Assembly: GCF_935825525.1 (NCBI RefSeq)
Contig: NZ_CAKXZT010000046.1
Location: 1-64,000, forward strand
Direction: 5' to 3'
Source: Mesorhizobium escarrei
Lineage (GTDB): Bacteria; Pseudomonadota; Alphaproteobacteria; Rhizobiales; Rhizobiaceae
Length of the DNA: 64,000 nt
The notes under the pieces are model-generated. The model was given only the letters and a program-made list of their open reading frames with translations, did no database searches and was not told where the DNA came from. Below are positions 1 to 6,100 of this stretch, in pieces (positions within the stretch are counted from its first letter, which is position 1; each line of letters opens with the position of its first letter). Both the position numbers and the translations under genes were made by a program.

Positions 1-313
1 CCAGCTTTCCTGGCGCACTGAAAACCTGACGCTGGTCCCCGAGGTTAGACAACCGCTTTGGGTGGCAAGCGGAAGTCCAGCGTGAACGCGCGGAATAGTT
101 GCTTTGCGGACTTGAGCCGGCATTAGGTTGCGCAAGCTGTAGCGGCTGATCTTGGCGCGACCGAGAACAACGTCGGCGCTCGCGCGCAGGGCCCGCTCTT
201 GAAGCCAGTGGCCAGCGGGCTCTAGGCCAATAATGGGCGCTTTCCAGAATGACCGGAACCGCACGGCAATCGCTGACCAAACCCTTCTAACCTTGCCAGC
301 GGAGCAATCACCT
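1..313. other. Left-edge region without an assignable gene
   Basis: I see no convincing gene here. One minus-strand frame is open from about position 310 to the window edge, but it has no credible start codon or ribosome binding site and its translation matches no family I recognise. It could be the end of a degraded gene or a dispersed rhizobial repeat. Confidence 0.3.
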
Positions 314-580
314 TTACGATTCGACCAGGATCACCAAGGACTCTGGCACCACTCCATCGAAGGCCATCGCATCCGCGGCTTCCTTGCTCTGCATAGCTTT
401 CATCATGGCGTCCATGTCCGGAACGTCCATAAGAACGGCCACCCGAGTCGGATTTTGTGGATCTACAAATGTTCGTATGTTGGTCACGCCGAGCGGACCA
501 AAAAGCTCTTTGCGCTTCGGCGAGTCGAGCCAGTGCTTCGCTCCCTTTGTGATGTTATGGTGGCCAATGACTGTCGGCAT
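314..580 (-). CDS. Small hypothetical protein (88 aa)
   Basis: Conserved-looking small soluble protein of unknown function. The ATG at 580 is chosen over an upstream in-frame start because a clear GGAGG lies six bases before it (587-591 on the plus strand), and the residues before this Met look non-coding. The protein starts MPTVIGHHNI and has no signal peptide, membrane segment or cysteine motif. Alternating hydrophobic segments with a central FVDPQNPTRVAVLMDVPDM stretch suggest a small alpha/beta fold, possibly of the dimeric ferredoxin-like barrel kind; that is inference. It stands alone, next to an IS66 scar. Confidence 0.6.
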   Translation of the reverse strand: MPTVIGHHNITKGAKHWLDSPKRKELFGPLGVTNIRTFVDPQNPTRVAVLMDVPDMDAMMKAMQSKEAADAMAFDGVVPESLVILVES

Positions 581-685
581 TGCATCCTCCCTATCGTGAC
601 GGCGAAGGCCGGTATCAACCAAGAGTACCAAGATCCATCCCCGTCGAACCACGGAGCGCCGTTTTGGTTGGACTGTCAATTATTC

Positions 686-706
686 GTAAGCGCCTCGCGG
701 ATCGCC
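686..706. repeat. IS66-type terminal inverted repeat end
   Basis: GTAAGCGCCTCGCGGATCGC begins at 686, immediately outside the TnpC stop codon. IS66-family ends typically begin GTAAGCG, so this marks the former right end of the element. No matching opposite end is seen in the window. Confidence 0.55.
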
Positions 707-950
707 TATGGATTTGGGCTTGACGTTTTCCGGAATCTCCAGGGCATGAGTTCCTCGATCTGGGTCTGCGGATGGCCGTTAATGATGGCGTCGAGGGTTT
801 CGGCAAGGTAGGCGACCGGGTTGACGTCGTTGAGTCTGCAGGTGGCCACGATGGAGGCGAGCAGCGCCTAGTTGTCGAACGTAGTGCTGTGCTGCGATTG
901 TCCACAGTGTCCCAGGAGCCTCTTAGGGACCCATGGCTCCAACGATCCGT
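686..950 (-). pseudogene. IS66-family transposase (TnpC) C-terminal remnant
   Basis: Reading the minus strand from about 870 to 706 gives RLNDVNPVAYLAETLDAI, then NGHPQTQIEELMPWRFRKTS and a stop (706-708). This is the characteristic C-terminus of IS66-family TnpC transposases. Just upstream, a TAG codon sits where the family normally has Trp, and the frame beyond it is degenerate, so this is a dead fragment. Downstream of the stop, the plus strand reads GTAAGCGCC from 686, which resembles the terminal inverted repeat of IS66 elements. The upstream limit (~950) is approximate; tnpA, tnpB and most of tnpC are absent. Confidence 0.8.
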
Positions 951-1037
951 TGCTGTCCCCACCCCAACTTTCAAAATTGTGGTAAGTCACGTTGTTATTG
1001 GCTTTGAGCGAGCGGTGTGAGGGCGCAGGAGGGTACC

Positions 1038-1589
1038 ATGCACTTCATTAAGGTCCTGGTTAGCTCAGCAATATTGACAGCATCGGGGGCAGCGTTTGCG
1101 GCAGAGGAGGTGTCTGTCGAGAGAGGACGGCTGGTTTCCATCATCGGCAGCTGTCACGACTGCCATACTGACGGCTACAGGGAAGCCGAGGGCGCACTCG
1201 ACCCCACCAAGGCATTGAGAGGGAAAGCAATAGGTTGGCGGGGGCCGTGGGGCACAACCTATGCAAACAATCTGAGATGGAGCGTGCAAGACCTTAGCGA
1301 AGACGGGTATGTAACCTACATCAAGACACTTCGCACATTGCCGCCGATGCCTTGGTACAACGTTCGCGTCATGCCGGAGAGCGACATTCGGTCATTCTAT
1401 CGATATGTGAAGTCGCTCGGTGATCCCGGCGCCTTCCTCCCGAGAACGGCGGGACCGGGGGAAGAGCCAAGGACGCCTTTCGTCACGCTGGAGCCACCGC
1501 AAATGCCGAAACCTTGTTCACGCGACCTGGACTGCGGCGTGGGCGAAGTTTGCTCGGCCGCACCAGTCCGCCAATGCGTTAAGAAGTAG
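1038..1589 (+). CDS. Exported cytochrome c-like protein (183 aa)
   Basis: Probable periplasmic monoheme c-type cytochrome. The ATG at 1038 is preceded by AGGAGGG (1027-1033) and starts a clear Sec signal peptide (about residues 1-22, ending AAFAA). The mature protein has one covalent heme motif, CHDCH, at residues 39-43. A tract rich in Trp, Pro and Tyr follows, with Met residues at PPMPW and RVMPES that could supply the sixth heme ligand. Unusually, the last 25 residues carry four cysteines (PCSRDLDCGVGEVC...QC), like a small disulfide-bonded tail. No oxidoreductase partner is adjacent, so its electron-transfer role is inferred. It follows an IS66 scar and may be transferred. Confidence 0.75.
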   Translation: MHFIKVLVSSAILTASGAAFAAEEVSVERGRLVSIIGSCHDCHTDGYREAEGALDPTKALRGKAIGWRGPWGTTYANNLRWSVQDLSEDGYVTYIKTLRTLPPMPWYNVRVMPESDIRSFYRYVKSLGDPGAFLPRTAGPGEEPRTPFVTLEPPQMPKPCSRDLDCGVGEVCSAAPVRQCVKK

Positions 1590-1903
1590 GCACCCTGGGC
1601 AGCGGCCCTCTTAAGACAGCCGACCCCAATTACGCGATAGGCGAAACTCCGGGAACCTTAAGTTTCGGAACAGTAGCGAACGCCGCCCTCGGGCCAGCCG
1701 TCAAGTCCGGACAACAACAGCATGGGCCCGCGTGGCAGATATCGGGATCCGGCGCGGGGGTCGGAAAGGGCAGTTGCGGGCGTAGGGCTGCCATTCATGA
1801 CCCGGCGCGCCAAGGTCGTCTTCGGGTCGAAATCGGTATTTCGTTGTGGGTATCAAGCGTCAGATTTTCACCACTTGGTCCGCTGAATTGCGATTCGGGC
1901 CGA
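1590..1903. other. Intergenic region, nothing recognised
   Basis: This 314-base stretch lies between two convergent genes. It contains a partial direct repeat (GGGAACC...CGGAAC around 1650-1665) but no gene, clear terminator or known element that I can support. Confidence 0.4.
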
Positions 1904-3178
1904 TTATCCCTTTTGCTTGATTTGTTTAGCATCCGCGGGCGTCTCGGGTGCGGCCTCCCAGCCGAACACGCTGCGACCGCCGAGCAGATGCGACTGGTCG
2001 AACTCTCCGGCAACGATTTCCTTCAGGCTGGGGCCGGTGACATAGCGTTCGACCTGCCGTGACTGGTCGTCCAGCCGCTTCAAGGCACCGATTTCTTCGT
2101 CGCGACCGAGCCTGGCCTTGTGGACGGCAGACTTCAGGACGCCGATCGTCTCGTCATAGACTTTCAGCGGCACGGGGAATGGATGCCTGTCCTTGCCGCC
2201 ATGTGCCAGCGAGAAGCGCCCAGGATCGGAAAACCGGCATGGCGCGCCATGCAAAACCTCGGCCACCAGCGCCAGCGCCCGCACCGTCCGCGCACCGACG
2301 CCGGGGACCAGGAGAAGTTCGGAGAAATCGGCGGGGCCACGCTCGGCAGCCGCCGCCATGTTGCCATGAAGACGACGCATGACGACATCGCTTTCGCGAA
2401 GGTCGTGGTGCGCCGGCATGACCAGGTGCGGCAGCATTGGCTGGTCGGGCTCCGGTGCGGCAGCCACGTCACGTTCGAGCGCGGCGAATTCCCTCAGAAT
2501 GCGATCCGGTCCGAGGTCCTGCAGGAGTTCCAGCTGTCCCTTGCGCGAAGCGTCGGCGCGGCGGTCGGTCAGATTGACGATCTCGCCCTGGTTGGCGCCC
2601 TCGATGGCGGCATGCGGCTGGTCGACGAAGCTCTTCAGGCCTTCGGACAGCCAATGGTAGCGGCGCGCCACCTTGCTGTCGCCGTTCATGCCCTGCTGCA
2701 CCACGACCCAGTCGCCGTCATCGGTGACGATAAAGCCATGCAGATAAAGGTCGAAGCCGTCCTGGACGGCGGCGCTGTCGACCTTGGCGACAAGCCGGCT
2801 GGCCGTTGCCAGGCCAGTTCCGTCGAACCCGACGCGTTCGCCGATGGCGGCAAGCTCTTGCGGGGTCTTGCGTGAATGCGCGCCGCGGCCACCGCACACG
2901 TGAATACCGAGTTCGCCGGAGAGCGGAGCCAAACCACGTTTGAGGGCACCGATGACGCTGGTCGTGATGCCGGAGGAATGCCAGTCCATTCCCATGACGG
3001 CGCCAAACGACTGGAACCAGAAGGGATGCGCCAGCCGGCGCAGCAGCTCTTCGCGACCGTAGTGGTGAATGATCGCCTCACACATGACCGCGCCAAGGCG
3101 CGTCATACGGTCGCCGAGCCATTTCGGCACGCGTCCGCCATGAAGTGGAAGGTCTGCGCTTCCCGATCGTTCTGCCAA
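1904..3178 (-). CDS. DUF763 domain-containing protein (424 aa)
   Basis: Member of the DUF763 family, known from archaea and from bacteria with Ku/LigD end-joining genes; its biochemical activity is not established. The N-terminus has the family signature SADLPLHGGRVPKWL, followed by LHGFIVTDDGDWVVVQQGMN in mid-protein. A helix-hairpin-helix segment, LLLVPGVGARTVRALALVAE, near residue 290 suggests DNA binding. The start is a TTG at 3178, since no in-frame ATG precedes the conserved N-terminus. Its closeness to two Ku genes, LigD and LigC supports a role in DNA repair (inference). It is transcribed away from the GFA/AlkB pair, with a 150-base gap. Confidence 0.85.
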   Translation of the reverse strand: MAERSGSADLPLHGGRVPKWLGDRMTRLGAVMCEAIIHHYGREELLRRLAHPFWFQSFGAVMGMDWHSSGITTSVIGALKRGLAPLSGELGIHVCGGRGAHSRKTPQELAAIGERVGFDGTGLATASRLVAKVDSAAVQDGFDLYLHGFIVTDDGDWVVVQQGMNGDSKVARRYHWLSEGLKSFVDQPHAAIEGANQGEIVNLTDRRADASRKGQLELLQDLGPDRILREFAALERDVAAAPEPDQPMLPHLVMPAHHDLRESDVVMRRLHGNMAAAAERGPADFSELLLVPGVGARTVRALALVAEVLHGAPCRFSDPGRFSLAHGGKDRHPFPVPLKVYDETIGVLKSAVHKARLGRDEEIGALKRLDDQSRQVERYVTGPSLKEIVAGEFDQSHLLGGRSVFGWEAAPETPADAKQIKQKG

Positions 3179-3331
3179 ATCCTGCCGCCTGTTGCCGATC
3201 TATGCCTTGCGCTCAACAGATAGGTATCGAAAGCGGCGTGGATAAGCGACGATGCAGGTTCGTTTGGATTACAAACTGATCGCAATTCAATTCAGCTGGG
3301 GCCATTCGGGTACCATCGGCGGCTTTGCCGG

Positions 3332-3769
3332 TTACCGGTCGGCCGGATTTCCGACCGCCGGATCGCGCCGCCTTGAATATCTTCCCACACGCGGCAGATC
3401 GTCACGAAATTCCACCCACGGCAGCTTCATGTCCCAATAGGCATGAGCCTGCGGCGCAAAGCGTTCTGGGTGGTCGAAGAAGCCGATCGTCAGATAGAGT
3501 TCCTCGGGAAGCCCCTGGTCGAGATAGGCTATGGATGTCCCGCAATCGGCGCAGAAGGTGCGAAGCACGCCTCGGGTCCTTGAGAATTTTTTTGGCGCGC
3601 CGGTGAGCAATCTGAATTGGGTCGGTCGATAGCCGACCCAGACGGTCAGCGGGCTGCCTATCGCCTTGCGACAATCATCATCGTGATCAGAGCAGATCCA
3701 GAACGGGTCGCCGTGCATCTCCGCACTTATCGAACCGCAAAAACAGGAGCCAGTTTCGATCCTGGTCAT
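3332..3769 (-). CDS. GFA family (CENP-V/GFA domain) protein (145 aa)
   Basis: Zinc-binding protein of the glutathione-dependent formaldehyde-activating (GFA) superfamily. Zinc-ligand signatures visible are GSCFCGS near the N-terminus, CSDHDDDC in the middle and CADCG in the second half. The substrate of most members is unknown, so formaldehyde detoxification should not be assumed. ATG 3769 is chosen because it places the CFCG motif at the usual distance from the N-terminus. It begins four bases after the AlkB stop, so the two genes are probably co-transcribed. The spacing within the middle cysteine cluster is slightly longer than in textbook members. Confidence 0.8.
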   Translation of the reverse strand: MTRIETGSCFCGSISAEMHGDPFWICSDHDDDCRKAIGSPLTVWVGYRPTQFRLLTGAPKKFSRTRGVLRTFCADCGTSIAYLDQGLPEELYLTIGFFDHPERFAPQAHAYWDMKLPWVEFRDDLPRVGRYSRRRDPAVGNPADR

Positions 3770-3773
3770 CGAA

Positions 3774-4412
3774 CTATCGCTTTGATCGAGGCGACCCTTG
3801 CGGGTGCAGGGTCCGCAGGGTGATGGAATAGCGGTGCGCGGCAACCGGCGGGATGCTGTGCTGCCATTCGGTGCGCGCCGGGCCCGTCATCAGGTAAGCC
3901 GACCTTGGCTCGAGGGTGATGGTCTCGCGATCCCATCTCTTGCCGTTCTTCCGGCGGAGCCGAAAGCTGCATGGCGCAAGAAGAGAAACGCCGGCCACGG
4001 CATCGAACTGAGGCTTGTCGCGATGCCAGCCGATACCAGCACCGAGCCGGTACTCGTTGATCAAGACGTGCACGAATGCGTCGGCGGGCAGCCGCGCAAA
4101 TGCCGCCACCTTGTCCCTGAGCGGCATCAGAAAAGCAGGGACAGGCGGCGCCTCGACGACTTTGCGCTGGTCGAAATCATAGCGGAGCCCAAAACCGGCG
4201 ACGCGCCGGTTAGCGAGATGGCCATGAAAGTCGAAAGGCTGGAAGGCGAGACTTTCGAGCTGCCGCGCCAGTTTGGCCTCTTCCTCCGCCGTGATCAGCT
4301 CCGGCTGGTAGCAAAATCCTTCCGGCAAGTCGTCACGTGCGTGAAAGTCGGGCGCGCGAAACAGGTCGCCTTGTCCGGCGAATCCCGGCTGCCTGGTTTT
4401 GAGCGATGGCAT
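3774..4412 (-). CDS. alkB: AlkB-like 2-oxoglutarate/Fe(II) dioxygenase (212 aa)
   Basis: Fe(II)/2-oxoglutarate-dependent dioxygenase of the AlkB family, which oxidatively removes alkyl groups from 1-methyladenine and 3-methylcytosine in DNA or RNA. The facial triad is visible as HRD in GIGWHRDKPQFD and the distal His in EWQHSIPPV; the 2-oxoglutarate-binding Arg lies in YSITLRTLH at the C-terminus. Length and N-terminal architecture fit the bacterial AlkB2/3-like group rather than E. coli AlkB. ATG 4412 is preferred; a TTG one codon upstream is possible. It lies in a block of DNA-repair genes, just upstream of the GFA gene. Confidence 0.88.
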   Translation of the reverse strand: MPSLKTRQPGFAGQGDLFRAPDFHARDDLPEGFCYQPELITAEEEAKLARQLESLAFQPFDFHGHLANRRVAGFGLRYDFDQRKVVEAPPVPAFLMPLRDKVAAFARLPADAFVHVLINEYRLGAGIGWHRDKPQFDAVAGVSLLAPCSFRLRRKNGKRWDRETITLEPRSAYLMTGPARTEWQHSIPPVAAHRYSITLRTLHPQGSPRSKR

Positions 4413-4497
4413 CAATCCTAATTGGTGAAGTTGGCCGCTGGCGGCAAGGCCTTGAGGCGACGGGCCGGCCGGATCATCGCCTCCACATGCGCGAGAC

Positions 4498-4522
4498 GGA
4501 ACCCAGATTGCCGGGGCGGGTT
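4498..4522 (+). promoter_or_regulatory. Candidate EcfG (general stress sigma factor) promoter
   Basis: GGAAC at 4498-4502, a 17-base spacer, then GTT at 4520-4522, which matches the alphaproteobacterial EcfG/RpoE2 consensus GGAAC-N16/17-cGTT except for the base before GTT. It ends 28 bases before the KTSC gene ATG. Confidence 0.55.
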
Positions 4523-4550
4523 ATTGCCCAGGCGCGTCGAGTGTTGGGAA

Positions 4551-4766
4551 ATGCCTTCAACTGTTATCCAAAGCATCAATTACGATCCGGCGACGAGGAC
4601 CCTCTCCGTATGGTTTGTCCCAAGCGGAAATCGCTACGATTTCGACGACGTGCCGCCGCAGGCTTATGCGGCATTCCGCAAGGCCTCGTCAAAAGGCCGG
4701 TTTTTCAACGCGTTCATTCGAGACCGGTATAGCTATCATCTGGTCGAGCAGAGCCAGTCGGGGTGA
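4551..4766 (+). CDS. KTSC domain protein (71 aa)
   Basis: Small protein consisting essentially of one KTSC domain, named after the KTSC motif in some lysyl-tRNA synthetase-associated proteins; function unknown. Diagnostic features are the start STVIQSINYDPATRTLSVWF, then a YDFDDVPPQAY turn, and the ASSKGRFFN loop near residue 50. ATG 4551 matches the domain boundary, and the upstream in-frame residues are non-homologous. A candidate EcfG promoter lies just upstream, so it may be stress-induced. Confidence 0.8.
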   Translation: MPSTVIQSINYDPATRTLSVWFVPSGNRYDFDDVPPQAYAAFRKASSKGRFFNAFIRDRYSYHLVEQSQSG

Positions 4767-4826
4767 GATCTTTTGCCCTTGTCGCCCGTAATGCATCCGG
4801 GAGAATCCAGTCGGCCTGCCCGATTC

Positions 4827-5054
4827 TCATTGCGCCGGCGGCGTTCCGGGTTGATCGCCGCCCGTAGTCGTCTTCGGCGTCGGATCCTTGTCGACCTCGG
4901 GATTTTGGTCGACGGTGTTGGTGTTGCTCTGTGTCGGTTCAGTGCTGCTGGTGCTGCCCTGTGTCGGCTCGGGGTCGTTGCTGCAAGCAGCCAAAGCCAG
5001 CGCCGTCGCCAGGGCCGACAAAAATGATAGTCTCGTCATTGATAGTCCCGTCAT
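4827..5054 (-). CDS. Small putative lipoprotein (75 aa)
   Basis: Predicted lipoprotein with a short signal sequence and a lipobox LALAAC; the acylated Cys is about residue 24 from the first Met. The mature part is about 50 residues of low-complexity Thr/Ser/Pro/Asn/Asp sequence (EPTQGSTSS, TVDQNPEVDKDP), so it is probably a disordered, surface-anchored peptide. Two starts are possible: ATG 5054 with GGGAG upstream, or ATG 5039 with GGGAC. The gene diverges from ku1. Function unknown. Confidence 0.65.
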   Translation of the reverse strand: MTGLSMTRLSFLSALATALALAACSNDPEPTQGSTSSTEPTQSNTNTVDQNPEVDKDPTPKTTTGGDQPGTPPAQ

Positions 5055-5163
5055 GGCCTACCGCTCCCTTGCTGCTCGACAACGGCGGGTGGTGAATTTG
5101 GTTGCAGCGGAACGGCTGTCTGCTGGCCCAGGACCCTTCTGATCATCGCCGCGCAGGTGCCAA

Positions 5164-5189
5164 GGAACAAATCTCGGCGTCGCCACGTT
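5164..5189 (+). promoter_or_regulatory. Candidate EcfG promoter for ku1-ligD
   Basis: GGAAC (5164-5168), 17-base spacer, CGTT (5186-5189): an exact match to the general-stress promoter consensus, 38 bases upstream of the ku1 TTG start. NHEJ genes in Sinorhizobium are reported to be partly under RpoE2 control, so this is biologically sensible. Confidence 0.65.
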
Positions 5190-5227
5190 GCATTTCCTGT
5201 GCAATGCTTGTGACAGTGAGGCTCGTC

Positions 5228-6097
5228 TTGGCGCCGAGAGCAAATTGGAAGGGTTTTCTGAAAATCGGAGAACTCAGCTGCCCGGTGGCGCTTTATACGG
5301 CTGCCTCGACCTCCGAGCGGATCGCCTTCCACACGATAAACCGCGCCTCGGGCCACAGGGTGCATCGCGCTTTCGTCGACAGCGACAGCGGCAAGCCGGT
5401 GGAGAAGGACGATCAGGTCAAAGGCTATGAGATCGGCTCGGGTGAGTACGTCGTGCTCGAACCCGATGAGGTCGCGGCCGCTGTTCCCGAGAGCGACAAG
5501 ACGCTGTCGGTCTCGGCCTTCATCGGCTGTGCCGATGTCGACGATGTGTATTTCGACAAGCCCTATTACCTGGCCCCGTCGGACAAACACGCGGAAGAAG
5601 CGTTTGGGCTGATCCGCGAGGGCATGCGCAGGAAGAAGGTCGCCGCGATCGCCCAGACCGTGCTGTTCCGGCGCGTCCGGACCCTGCTCGTCCGCGCCTA
5701 TGACGAAGGCCTGGTCGCAACGACGCTGAATTTCGATTACGAGGTGCGCTCGGCGGAGGAGGCTTTCGACAACATCCCCGATATGAAGATCGAGGGCGAG
5801 ATGCTCGAACTGGCCGAACACATCATCAAGACCAAGAAAGGCAAATTCGATCCGACCAAATTCGACGACCGTTACGAGGCGGCGCTCGCCGAGCTTGTGA
5901 AGGCAAAGCTCGAAGGCAGGAAGATCGCCGTTCCGAAGCCGGCCAAGCGGGAGAAGGTCGTCAATCTCATGGATGCGCTGCGCCAGAGTGCCGGCGTTGG
6001 CGGCAGGCAGCCCTCGACAAGAAAGCCCGCGGCAAAGTCAAAGCCAGCGCGCCATGCCAAGGCGAAGCAGACAGCGCCGCGTCGGAAGGCCGGCTGA
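5228..6097 (+). CDS. ku: Ku protein, first copy (289 aa)
   Basis: Bacterial Ku homodimer subunit, which rings DNA ends at double-strand breaks and recruits LigD for non-homologous end joining. The Ku core is clear: APRANWKGFLKIGELSCPVA at the N-terminus, then FHTINRASGHRVHR, and YFDKPYYLAP in the bridge region. A minimal C-terminal region follows, ending in a Lys/Arg/Pro-rich tail (RKPAAKSKPARHAKAKQ) typical of extended bacterial Ku and likely to contact DNA. I choose the TTG at 5228: it puts the start exactly at the family N-terminus and has GAGG six bases upstream. An ATG at 5204 is an alternative. It lies three bases upstream of ligD. Confidence 0.93.
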   Translation: MAPRANWKGFLKIGELSCPVALYTAASTSERIAFHTINRASGHRVHRAFVDSDSGKPVEKDDQVKGYEIGSGEYVVLEPDEVAAAVPESDKTLSVSAFIGCADVDDVYFDKPYYLAPSDKHAEEAFGLIREGMRRKKVAAIAQTVLFRRVRTLLVRAYDEGLVATTLNFDYEVRSAEEAFDNIPDMKIEGEMLELAEHIIKTKKGKFDPTKFDDRYEAALAELVKAKLEGRKIAVPKPAKREKVVNLMDALRQSAGVGGRQPSTRKPAAKSKPARHAKAKQTAPRRKAG

Positions 6098-6100
6098 CCG

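Noticed and set aside
1..310. Open minus-strand frame at the left edge as a truncated gene
   Set aside because: No start, no ribosome site and no recognisable product; kept only as an unassigned region.
1650..1690. GGAAC elements at about 1655 and 1671 as EcfG promoters
   Set aside because: No GTT at the right spacing and no downstream gene on that strand.
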